A program made the translations under genes and the position numbers. Shown piece after piece: positions 1 through 5,549 of a stretch of DNA of 7,434 bases. The stretch is from NCBI GenBank assembly GCA_902782395.1, contig CACZNF010000019.1:1-7434 (forward strand). Reading direction: 5' to 3'. Position 1 is the first letter of the stretch. Every line of letters starts with the position of its first letter. The stretch comes from an uncultured Erysipelotrichaceae bacterium. Lineage in GTDB: Bacteria; Bacillota_I; Bacilli_A; RFN20; CAG-826. The notes under the pieces are model-generated. The model worked only from the letters and a program-made list of their open reading frames with translations, was not told the origin of the DNA and did no database searches.

Positions 1-68
1 ACAGAAAAAGCATCCATTGATAGACCGATTCCGAGGAAGATGATAGATAAGATAATATTTAAAGTCAT
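1..68 (-). CDS. mntP: MntP-type manganese efflux pump, N-terminal fragment (cut by window edge)
   Basis: The gene starts at the ATG on positions 68-66 and runs off the left edge. The 22 visible codons read MTLNIILSIIFLGIGLSMDA followed by F-S. This hydrophobic first helix ending in G-L-S-M-D-A-F is the hallmark start of the MntP (YebN) family, small six-helix inner-membrane exporters of Mn2+; the Asp in helix 1 is a conserved functional residue in that family. There is no Shine-Dalgarno; a -10-like TATTAT sits 7 nt before the ATG, so the message may be leaderless. No manganese riboswitch (yybP-ykoY type) can fit, because only 50 bp separate the start from the upstream gene. The family call rests on a short but characteristic stretch; the rest of the gene is not visible. 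Confidence 0.72.
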   Translation of the reverse strand, partial: MTLNIILSIIFLGIGLSMDAFS

Positions 69-97
69 AACAAAAATAATACTACAGTAATCATTTA
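69..97 (-). promoter_or_regulatory. putative promoter of mntP
   Basis: Read on the minus strand, TTTACT (97-92) is followed after 16 bp by TATTAT (75-70... approximately), and the ATG begins 7 nt after that hexamer. This spacing would place the transcription start at or within a base or two of the start codon. It is a sequence-only prediction, and the -35 is imperfect. Confidence 0.35.
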
Positions 98-118
98 AGT
101 AAAGCACAACGATAAAAA

Positions 119-547
119 TTAATAAGCAAGATCGTTTTCTGAGTATTTAACAAATACTGGGAATGTCGCAAATACCATTGTGACGGCAATGGCAATTAAA
201 CTAACTAATAGTTCCGTCACCAATATAAAGGATGGTGAACCATAATCAGACATTATTTTAAACCAAGGAAATATTTCCCCAACTTTATAAACACAAATGG
301 TAAGAGCACCAAAAAAGTTTAACCAAACCGCAAACTTCTCATATGCTCTTTTTCTAAATGACTTAATAGCGATCACTAAGGCGATGATAAGAATAGGTGC
401 GGAGAATAAGAAAGCAATAATAGTTAGAATTTGACTAGCTACTAAACTATCTGGCGTTGATAAATACATTATGACTTCAGGTAATAATTGAAAACTCATT
501 AACAAGGCTAAAGCCATACTAACAAACAAAGAAATCTTCTTAACCAT
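119..547 (-). CDS. small integral membrane protein of unknown function, 142 aa
   Basis: I do not recognise the family. The 142-aa product has four likely membrane helices (about residues 5-22, 36-61, 72-92 and 106-133). A basic loop (KSFRKR, about 62-67) lies between helices 2 and 3, and the tail is short and acidic. Helix 1 follows MVKK and could also act as a signal anchor. The start at 547 is supported by a GAGGT Shine-Dalgarno about 8 nt upstream and by an extended -10 promoter (TGATATAAT) in the 59-bp gap after the MATE gene. It lies between two exporter genes (MATE upstream, mntP downstream) on the same strand, but separate promoters for all three argue against a tight operon. No catalytic motif is visible and there are no Cys-pair or His-rich metal sites, so I assign no function. 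Confidence 0.75.
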   Translation of the reverse strand: MVKKISLFVSMALALLMSFQLLPEVIMYLSTPDSLVASQILTIIAFLFSAPILIIALVIAIKSFRKRAYEKFAVWLNFFGALTICVYKVGEIFPWFKIMSDYGSPSFILVTELLVSLIAIAVTMVFATFPVFVKYSENDLAY

Positions 548-582
548 AATTTTGACCTCGCAAATAATCCTAAATAAAAATC

Positions 583-595
583 TTGATTATATCAA
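583..595 (-). promoter_or_regulatory. extended -10 promoter / short palindrome before the 142-aa gene
   Basis: On the minus strand TGATATAAT (594-586) matches the extended -10 consensus TGnTATAAT. It lies inside the small palindrome TTGAT-ATA-ATCAA (583-595), which is followed by a T-rich stretch. The same element could act as a weak terminator for the MATE gene that ends at 607, or as an operator over the -10. There is no good -35. The leader to the ATG at 547 would be about 30 nt and contains the Shine-Dalgarno. Confidence 0.45.
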
Positions 596-606
596 TATAA
601 ATGGCG

Positions 607-1953
607 TTAATAGCCATATTTTTTACGTTTAATAATCACTAATGTTCCTGAAAGGATACCACCACATATTTCTCCAATAGTAACTGCCCACCAAATACCA
701 ATGCTTCCCATAAATAACGGAAACAAGAATAAGAAACCAATTTGGAATATGAGTGTTCTAGTTAAAGAAATAATTAATGATAATAAACCGTTATTTAAAG
801 CGGTAAAGAACGAGGAGAAGAAAATAGCAAAACCCACTGCTAAATAACAAATAGAATAGATTCTAATTGCAATAATAGAGAGATCCACTAGTTCTTGATT
901 ATTTCTAGAGAAGATATGAGCAAATGGCACAGCGGTAGAAAATGATAAGACAAACATTGTGACCGCTGATATACCAATAATGATGAGGCTTCTTTTTAGA
1001 ACGTTTCTAAGTTCTGCACTATTTTTAGCCCCATAGTTATAGCCAATAACCGGTGCCATACCAATGGAATAACCAATGAATATCGCACAGAAGATGAAAC
1101 CGACATACATGATAATGCCATAGGCAGAGACACCATTTTCACCATACGCAATTAATAATTGAGCGTTATATAAAGTAGAAACCACACTCATCGCAATATT
1201 AGAGAAGAATTCACTACTACCGTTATAAATGGATTGAAGAATATCTTTAACAACTATTCGTGTTTTACCTAATGAGATTGGATTATCTTTTCTAATAATG
1301 AAATATAGTAAAGGACCAACAGAAGCAATAACGTAGCCACTTATTGTGGCAGCGGCCGCTCCAACAACGCCCCAACGGAATACACCAATAAATAAGGCAT
1401 CTAAAGCAATATTAGTGATGCCACCCGCTAAAACGAATCTAAAACCTAGTCTTGGTCTTTCCACCACTGTAAAGAATGATTGAAAGACATTTTGTAAGAT
1501 AAAGAACATCTGTGCGGACACTAAGATGCGTCCATATAATGTCGCTTCGCTAATGAGGTTTTCACTATCGCTATTAGATAAATGAGCCATTAAGACCACC
1601 ACTGGTCTAACTAAGAAAAAACCCACTATTGAGATAAGTACGCCTAAAGCGATTGTAAAATAAATGATTAAAGAGAACGTTTTATTAGCTTCCTCTTTTT
1701 TACCTTCGCCTAGTTTCTTACTGACCAAAGCTGTTCCACCAGCGCCCATCATAAAGCCAATAGAACCGATAATCATGATAAATGGGAAGATAAGATTGAC
1801 CGCAGCAAAGCTAGATGGGTTATTGGAATAATTAGAAATAAAGATACCATCAATGATTGAATACAAAGACGTAAAAACCATCATGATGATGGGAAATATC
1901 ACTAAGTGGAAGATTCTTTTGTATGTAAAGTGATCAGATAGATGGACTCGCAT
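607..1953 (-). CDS. MATE-family multidrug/cation exporter (MepA/DinF-like)
   Basis: This 448-aa protein has the length and pattern of a complete MATE transporter: about twelve membrane helices in two homologous halves. MATE pumps expel cationic drugs or metabolites across the cytoplasmic membrane using a Na+ or H+ gradient. Visible family signatures are the first helix YSIIDGIFIS, with Asp35 in the position of the conserved N-lobe acid. Others are GGTALVSKKLGEGKKEEA in the loop after helix 2, the N-IALDALFI segment following the ERPRLG turn, and GYNYGAKN in the second half. The substrate cannot be read from sequence. The start at 1953 is the first Met before helix 1. No Shine-Dalgarno precedes it, and TATAAT lies 10 nt upstream, so the transcript would have almost no leader. 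It lies downstream of the tRNA operon terminator and upstream of the 142-aa membrane protein. Confidence 0.93.
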   Translation of the reverse strand: MRVHLSDHFTYKRIFHLVIFPIIMMVFTSLYSIIDGIFISNYSNNPSSFAAVNLIFPFIMIIGSIGFMMGAGGTALVSKKLGEGKKEEANKTFSLIIYFTIALGVLISIVGFFLVRPVVVLMAHLSNSDSENLISEATLYGRILVSAQMFFILQNVFQSFFTVVERPRLGFRFVLAGGITNIALDALFIGVFRWGVVGAAAATISGYVIASVGPLLYFIIRKDNPISLGKTRIVVKDILQSIYNGSSEFFSNIAMSVVSTLYNAQLLIAYGENGVSAYGIIMYVGFIFCAIFIGYSIGMAPVIGYNYGAKNSAELRNVLKRSLIIIGISAVTMFVLSFSTAVPFAHIFSRNNQELVDLSIIAIRIYSICYLAVGFAIFFSSFFTALNNGLLSLIISLTRTLIFQIGFLFLFPLFMGSIGIWWAVTIGEICGGILSGTLVIIKRKKYGY

Positions 1954-1963
1954 AACTTTTTTG

Positions 1964-1992
1964 ATTATACTTATTTAATAAATAAAATAAAA
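1964..1992 (-). promoter_or_regulatory. promoter of the MATE gene
   Basis: TATAAT on the minus strand (1969-1964) is a perfect -10 box, with 10 nt to the ATG at 1953. A weak -35-like TTTTAT lies about 17 bp upstream (1992-1987). The promoter overlaps the T-rich tail of the preceding tRNA-operon terminator. Confidence 0.55.
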
Positions 1993-2014
1993 GACATCTC
2001 TATTTTGAGATGTC
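1980..2014 (-). terminator. rho-independent terminator of the tRNA operon
   Basis: On the minus strand, GACATCTC (2014-2007) pairs perfectly with GAGATGTC (2000-1993) around a 6-nt loop. It is followed by TTTTATTTTATT. It begins 11 bp after the encoded CCA of tRNA-Ser. The plus-strand side also has a T run (2016-2021), so the element could work in both directions. Confidence 0.85.
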
Positions 2015-2025
2015 ATTTTTTCGTT

Positions 2026-2116
2026 TGGCGGAGAATTAGGGATTCGAACCCTAGCAGGACTTGCATCCTCTATCGGTTTTCAAGACCGACCCCTTCAACC
2101 GCTTGGGTAATTCTCC
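2026..2116 (-). tRNA. tRNA-Ser(TGA)
   Basis: This is a class II tRNA of 91 nt with an encoded CCA. The acceptor GGAGAAT pairs with ATTCTCC and the discriminator is G. The anticodon stem TCGGT/ACCGA holds the loop CTTGAAA, with U33 and anticodon TGA. A long variable arm (AGGA...TCCT) and T arm TAGGG-TTCGAAT-CCCTA follow. The long variable arm is the serine-type feature. It is the last gene of the tRNA operon and lies only 3 bp after tRNA-Ile2. Confidence 0.97.
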
Positions 2117-2119
2117 GTA

Positions 2120-2196
2120 TGGTGGACCATCCAGGACTTGAACCCGGAACATAACGGTTATGGGCCGTCCACTCTAACCGATTGAGTTAATGGTCC
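2120..2196 (-). tRNA. tRNA-Ile2(CAT), lysidine-type, with unusual C33
   Basis: This is a 77-nt tRNA with an encoded CCA and A73. The acceptor GGACCAT pairs with ATGGTCC, the D stem is ACTC/GAGT, the anticodon stem is GACGG/CCGTT, and the T arm is CCGGG-TTCAAGT-CCTGG. The anticodon is CAT. The acceptor start GGACC and the GACGG...CATAACCG anticodon arm resemble bacterial tRNA-Ile2, whose C34 is converted to lysidine by TilS so that it reads AUA. The C4-G69 and C5-G68 pairs, which I recall as TilS-favouring, are present, and it lacks the initiator C1-A72 mismatch. The loop reads CCCATAA, so position 33 is C where U is nearly universal. Elongator Met is the alternative identity. Confidence 0.85.
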
Positions 2197-2219
2197 GTTG
2201 GTTATGTAGTTACTAAGGC

Positions 2220-2471
2220 TTAGCCCTTGAGACCACGTGATTGACGATCCATATCTTCAACAACGATATCGAAGATTTCGCCAAGTGTGGCACAGTGAGA
2301 GAGTAAATCCCATGGTTCATTTGTGTGGAAATGGATTTTAATCATTTCATCATCACCAACGCAGATGAGGGAATCGCCTTTCATATTTTCGAGGATCCAA
2401 TCAGTGATTTCGTCTTCGTCAAGGCCTTGACCTTCAATTAATAATTGTGTGTCGTAACGGTATTGTAACAT
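2220..2471 (-). CDS. stand-alone FakA-middle-domain-like small protein (DAK-related), 83 aa
   Basis: The 83-aa product matches, by pattern, the segment that follows the DhaL-like kinase domain in fatty acid kinase FakA/YloV. It has a Y-x-Y-x-T start (YRYDTQ, residues 4-9), then GDSLICVGDDEMIKIHFHTN (32-51) with the HxH pair His47/His49, and ends in EDMDRQSRG. FakA itself is about 550 aa with an ATP-binding N-domain and a FakB-binding C-domain; neither is present, so this cannot be a kinase alone. Asp7 stands where full-length FakA typically has Cys (YGYCTE). From memory, small proteins like this occur in Clostridia under the label 'kinase to dihydroxyacetone kinase', so it is probably an intact small gene and not a remnant. 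A weak Shine-Dalgarno (CAGGT) lies 7 nt before the ATG. It sits between tRNA-Ala and tRNA-Ile2 on the same strand. Confidence 0.8.
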   Translation of the reverse strand: MLQYRYDTQLLIEGQGLDEDEITDWILENMKGDSLICVGDDEMIKIHFHTNEPWDLLSHCATLGEIFDIVVEDMDRQSRGLKG

Positions 2472-2497
2472 AACTTTACCTGCAACTTTCTATATAT

Positions 2498-2516
2498 TAA
2501 TCACTATGTGATTATA
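2498..2516 (-). promoter_or_regulatory. perfect palindrome with embedded TATAAT upstream of the 83-aa gene
   Basis: TAATCAC-ATA-GTGATTA (2514-2498 on the minus strand) is a perfect 7-bp inverted repeat with a 3-bp spacer. It starts within TATAAT (2516-2511). It lies in the 51-bp gap between the tRNA-Ala CCA and the ATG. No acceptable -35 is present; the position falls inside tRNA-Ala. It could be an operator over an internal promoter, or an RNA hairpin at the 5' end of the mRNA released when tRNA-Ala is cut out. There is no T tract, so it is not a classic terminator. Confidence 0.4.
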
Positions 2517-2522
2517 AACAAT

Positions 2523-2598
2523 TGGTGGATCCGACGAGAATCGAACTCGCTACCTCCTGAATGCAAATCAGGCGCTCTCCCAGGTGAGCTACGGACCC
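2523..2598 (-). tRNA. tRNA-Ala(TGC)
   Basis: This is a 76-nt tRNA with an encoded CCA and A73. The acceptor GGGTCCG pairs with CGGATCC and includes the G3-U70 wobble pair that defines alanine identity. The anticodon arm is CCTGA-TTTGCAT-TCAGG, with anticodon TGC and normal U33. The T loop TTCGATT is regular. It is the first gene of the tRNA operon. Confidence 0.97.
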
Positions 2599-2606
2599 AA
2601 AGCTGT

Positions 2607-2653
2607 ATACTAACAGCACGTAATAGAGTAGCAATTTTATTAACGGTTATCAA
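2607..2653 (-). promoter_or_regulatory. promoter region of the tRNA-Ala / 83-aa gene / tRNA-Ile2 / tRNA-Ser operon
   Basis: Two overlapping candidates are visible on the minus strand. One is TTGATA (2653-2648), a 17-bp spacer and TACTCT (2630-2625). The other is TTGCTA (2634-2629), a 16-bp spacer and TAGTAT (2612-2607), which would start transcription close to the mature tRNA-Ala 5' end. The sequence does not decide between them. Confidence 0.5.
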
Positions 2654-2654
2654 G

Positions 2655-2670
2655 AATTTATTAATAAATT
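2655..2670. repeat. 16-bp AT-only palindrome after the M6 protease stop codon
   Basis: AATTTATTAATAAATT is a perfect palindrome directly abutting the stop codon of the M6 protease gene. It could form a weak hairpin in the 3' UTR, but it has no G-C pairs and is not followed by a T tract, so it is a poor terminator. Confidence 0.35.
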
Positions 2671-4593
2671 TTAAAGCTTGGTAACGGTCACTGTGGCATA
2701 ATCTGCAACTGTATTATTGACAGTAAAGCTGAAGCCTAAATCAATATTTGAGTTAAGTTTGCCTTGGTTCTTGAATTGCTTTTTGTATGTGTTCATGTTG
2801 AATGAACTACCCATTCTAAATAACGAATTGGTACTGAATAAATCTGTTGGGAAATTATTAGCGGTTGTGCTATTACGAATGAGTTGGAGCTGATTATATT
2901 CATAGTAGCCATCGCCTAAAGGTGATAGATAATCACTACCTTCACCATTGCTATCATAATAGGTATTAGCCATTGCCCCATAGACAGTGCGACCACAGTT
3001 AGGATTAGTGGTTAGAGTGAAAGAAGTTTGATATCTATCATTGTAATAAAACAAACGTGAATCAACGTGCCACACTCTAATACCAACTTCTTGAGAACCC
3101 TTTGGATAACCACTATTGTTACCACCATATTGATAAGTTGTATCGAACTGGTTCAAACCAGTTGGGGTATAGTATTCAAGCAATAAATATTCATCAAATG
3201 GTGAGTTAAATCTATTAAAACTTGGTGTTAAAAGAATCATTTCACCAGATGTGGCGAATGGTTTGATATTAAGAGTCATGGTTTGCTTAGGAATATAGGC
3301 TTTGCCCCATCCTAACGCGAACGAACTATATGGATCATGACCACCGACGTTAAAGTCTTGCATAGAGAAACCACCGGCAGGATTATATTGGCCTGAATAG
3401 TCATAATAGTCTTCTAGACCGTACATGTGACCCATTTCATGGATATATGTATGTGTATCGATTTTACAATTTCTTGTGTCGCCACCATGTGGGCCGTTTG
3501 CAATACCGGTTTTTTCGTAGATTTTGTTTGAACCGTACATGAAGTCATAACTGGCCCAGAAGAAAGCGTTCGCGCCTGGATTATTGACACTCTTAACGCT
3601 TGTATCTTGTACCCAATAGCAATACGCCCAGAAGTTTTTGTATGATGAACTGGCTGCTTGTGAATCTGGCGCAGCGTAAATAAGCATGACACCATCTAAA
3701 TAGCCATCACCATCTTTATCAAAACTCTTACGAGAAACGGATGGATTATTATTGAAGTACCAGTCAGTGGCATTTCTAACAAGAGCACGTGTAGTGGAAA
3801 CGGAGCCGTCATCGTTACCGTATTTACTACTTCTTGCACCAGGTTCATACCAAGATGAAACTGTACCAGTTAAGGTAAGTGCACCATGGCTTTCTTCTTC
3901 ATAATACGTTTTAACACTTCTCCAACCAGTATCGGTGCTTGTGCCAAAATAGGCTTTTTGAATGTCTTCTCTAATCTTGGATTTGTTAGAGGTAGCAATA
4001 TAACTATTGGAGTCTGTAAACCAAACAGGAATTACTAGAATGTTAGCCTCACCAACTGAAGGTGTATATGAGATAACAGTATCATTTAAAGCAAGGGTTT
4101 TGTAGGTTGAAGCAGCATAGGTTGGATCCATACCTGGTTCTGGGATTTGAGAACTTGAGGAAGTGCTACTACTAGATGAACTTGAAGAAGATGGAACACT
4201 AGAAGCAGAACTTGATGGCGCGCTTGAAGAACTACTTGAAGAACTACTGCTGCTAGATGAGCTTGAGCTACTAGAAGAAGAACTACTGCTAGAGGAACTA
4301 GAAGAGGATGAACTACTGCTAGAGGAACTAGAGCTACTACTTGAAGATGAGCTACTTGACGTATCGCTGGAGATTGTACTATCAGTAGATGTAGATGATT
4401 CAGTAGAATCTACGCTGTCACTAGATGTCTCATCACTAGAAGAAGATTCTGTATCTGAACTTGTTGGTGGTTCAGTCTTATAAGTATATGGATCACTTGT
4501 ATTTCCGAACAATGGAATAAAGAACTCACATGAACTTAATGTGAGCATGGCGGTGAACATAAATCCAAATACTAATAATCTTCTTTTCTTCAT
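2671..4593 (-). CDS. secreted lipoprotein with poly-Ser stalk and M6-family zinc metalloprotease domain
   Basis: The 640-aa product starts with a lipoprotein signal peptide: MKKRR, a hydrophobic core, and lipobox LSSC with Cys22 as the lipid-anchored residue. Residues about 44-148 are a Ser-rich stalk that includes 46 consecutive serines (79-124). The catalytic region follows, with HEMGHMYGLEDYYD (385-398): His385 and His389 are zinc ligands and Glu386 the catalytic base. It fits the HExxHxxGxxD pattern of peptidase family M6 (InhA/PrtV-like). GGFSMQDFNVGGHDPYSSF further on probably carries the Met-turn region. The C-terminal ~170 residues are rich in polar beta-type sequence and have no sortase motif. 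The likely role is extracellular, surface-tethered proteolysis; the substrate is unknown. The promoter is an extended -10 only 6 nt before the ATG, without a Shine-Dalgarno. It is divergent from the SDR gene. Confidence 0.9.
   Translation of the reverse strand: MKKRRLLVFGFMFTAMLTLSSCEFFIPLFGNTSDPYTYKTEPPTSSDTESSSSDETSSDSVDSTESSTSTDSTISSDTSSSSSSSSSSSSSSSSSSSSSSSSSSSSSSSSSSSSSSSSSSSSSSAPSSSASSVPSSSSSSSSSTSSSSQIPEPGMDPTYAASTYKTLALNDTVISYTPSVGEANILVIPVWFTDSNSYIATSNKSKIREDIQKAYFGTSTDTGWRSVKTYYEEESHGALTLTGTVSSWYEPGARSSKYGNDDGSVSTTRALVRNATDWYFNNNPSVSRKSFDKDGDGYLDGVMLIYAAPDSQAASSSYKNFWAYCYWVQDTSVKSVNNPGANAFFWASYDFMYGSNKIYEKTGIANGPHGGDTRNCKIDTHTYIHEMGHMYGLEDYYDYSGQYNPAGGFSMQDFNVGGHDPYSSFALGWGKAYIPKQTMTLNIKPFATSGEMILLTPSFNRFNSPFDEYLLLEYYTPTGLNQFDTTYQYGGNNSGYPKGSQEVGIRVWHVDSRLFYYNDRYQTSFTLTTNPNCGRTVYGAMANTYYDSNGEGSDYLSPLGDGYYEYNQLQLIRNSTTANNFPTDLFSTNSLFRMGSSFNMNTYKKQFKNQGKLNSNIDLGFSFTVNNTVADYATVTVTKL
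4222..4359 (-). repeat. poly-serine coding tract (46 Ser codons) with internal duplications
   Basis: This tract encodes residues 79-124 of the M6 lipoprotein. All 46 codons are Ser, but they mix AGC, AGT, TCA, TCT and TCC, so it is not a simple trinucleotide run. A 12-bp tandem pair lies at 4223-4234 and 4235-4246. A 23-bp direct repeat offset by 30 bp (10 codons) lies at 4280-4302 and 4310-4332. These suggest growth by in-frame duplication followed by synonymous drift. Confidence 0.85.
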
Positions 4594-4599
4594 AACTTA

Positions 4600-4621
4600 A
4601 TTATACCAACGCTTTTAGCGT
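4600..4621 (-). promoter_or_regulatory. extended -10 promoter and flanking inverted repeat of the M6 protease gene
   Basis: TGGTATAAT (4608-4600) is a perfect extended -10, and only TAAGTT separates it from the ATG, so transcription should begin at the A of the start codon. Immediately upstream is the inverted repeat ACGCT-AAA-AGCGT (4621-4609), placed where a repressor or activator could act. The -35 position is poor, consistent with an extended -10 promoter. Confidence 0.6.
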
Positions 4622-4653
4622 GGAGAATTATTATAAACCCAAAAATAACTTAA

Positions 4654-4682
4654 TTTAAACAAAAATCACTTTGCGCTAAAAT
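4654..4682 (+). promoter_or_regulatory. promoter of the SDR gene
   Basis: TTTAAA (4654-4659), a 17-bp spacer and TAAAAT (4677-4682) form a plausible sigma-A promoter. The ATG at 4692 lies 9 nt after the -10, with no Shine-Dalgarno between, so the leader would be 2-3 nt at most. Confidence 0.5.
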
Positions 4683-4691
4683 ATAAAACAA

Positions 4692-5546
4692 ATGACAATT
4701 AAAAAATATCTCGATGAATCGAATACTTTAGTAGGAAAGAAAATTTTACTCACAGGTGGAACATCTGGAATTGGTCTTTGTTTAGCGGATCAACTGCTTT
4801 ATAAAGGCGCAGATGTCATCATTTTAGCGAGAAATCCAAATAAATCATTAGAGGTTAAAAACAAACTGTTAGAAAAGTACCCTGATGGGCACCTTAGTTT
4901 TATATCTTTTGATCAAAGTGATTTCGCTAGTATTGACTCCGCGGTAAAAGAGATAATTGATAAGCATCAAGATTTCTACGCTTTGATTTGTAACGCTGGA
5001 ATTTTCGCTCATAATAAGAAAGATGAAAACGGCTTATCTTTAACATTTAAGACTAACTGTGTGGGTTTAGGATATTTCTTAAAGTTACTTGTGCCAAAGT
5101 TACACAATAAACACCGCATTATCATCCAAGGTTCATTAGCCGCTGGTTATCATCTTAAAAAGATTAATTCTTTATATGATAACGTCAGTAACTGGCAGCA
5201 ATATCTAATCTCCAAGGCCTGTGTAGAGATGATTTACTACCACTACGCCTGTATGAATTTAAAAGACATATCTTTCTATCTAGTGGAACCAGGTTTAACT
5301 AAATCAGATATCGTCAGGGAATTCCCTACCCCACTTAGACAACTTGGTAAGTTCTTTTTAAAGGTCGCTAGTCATTCCCCTAATAAGGCCGCTTTAACCG
5401 CTATTCTTGCTTTGCAAGAAAATATAAAGCAATCCTTCATCGTGCCACGTGCGTTCTTTACTTGGAGAGGCTATCCAAAAATAAAACAATTTCCAAAGAA
5501 AAGAATTAATGAACACTTATATTCATTAGTGGACGATTTAGTTTAA
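4692..5546 (+). CDS. short-chain dehydrogenase/reductase (SDR), NADPH-type
   Basis: The 284-aa product is a complete classical SDR, a cytosolic Rossmann-fold oxidoreductase. The nucleotide-binding motif TGGTSGIG is at 21-28, and Arg47 follows the second strand (IILAR), which favours NADPH over NADH. CNAG is at 100-103. The catalytic tetrad is complete: Asn122, Ser148 (in IIQGSLAAG), Tyr171 and Lys175 (YLISK). The EPG motif is at 199-201. The overall style, with a segment after TGxxxGIG that acts on 'retinol dehydrogenase-like' lipophilic substrates, is common among unassigned SDRs; the substrate cannot be deduced. The start at 4692 fits the family N-terminus and the promoter position but has no Shine-Dalgarno. 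It is the only plus-strand gene, divergent from the M6 lipoprotein and convergent on yhhN with 3 bp between stop codons. Confidence 0.92.
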   Translation: MTIKKYLDESNTLVGKKILLTGGTSGIGLCLADQLLYKGADVIILARNPNKSLEVKNKLLEKYPDGHLSFISFDQSDFASIDSAVKEIIDKHQDFYALICNAGIFAHNKKDENGLSLTFKTNCVGLGYFLKLLVPKLHNKHRIIIQGSLAAGYHLKKINSLYDNVSNWQQYLISKACVEMIYYHYACMNLKDISFYLVEPGLTKSDIVREFPTPLRQLGKFFLKVASHSPNKAALTAILALQENIKQSFIVPRAFFTWRGYPKIKQFPKKRINEHLYSLVDDLV

Positions 5547-5549
5547 TTT

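Noticed and set aside
69..118. Manganese riboswitch (yybP-ykoY) before mntP
   Set aside because: The gap is only about 50 nt and has no matching structure; the promoter appears to abut the ATG.
1942..2154. Plus-strand 70-codon open frame
   Set aside because: It lies antisense to tRNA-Ser and tRNA-Ile2 and to the MATE start; the peptide (SNPSRTC...GLEPGT) is the familiar false product of translated antisense tRNA genes.
2120..2196. Initiator tRNA-fMet
   Set aside because: It has a normal G1-C72 pair and no run of three G-C pairs in the anticodon stem; acceptor and anticodon arms resemble tRNA-Ile2.
2655..2670. Rho-independent terminator of the M6 protease gene
   Set aside because: The palindrome is only A-T pairs with no T tract after it; kept only as a repeat.
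3414..3695. Minus-strand 93-codon frame inside the M6 protease gene
   Set aside because: Out-of-frame shadow of the catalytic domain; no Shine-Dalgarno and no recognisable protein character.
4222..4359. CRISPR-like or minisatellite array
   Set aside because: The repeats are imperfect, contiguous and entirely in frame with a Ser-only coding tract; there are no unique spacers.
4163..4483. Plus-strand 106-codon frame rich in Leu and Glu
   Set aside because: It is the antisense shadow of the Ser-rich stalk: AGC/TCT/TCA-type codons read backward give Leu/Glu. No RBS or family features.
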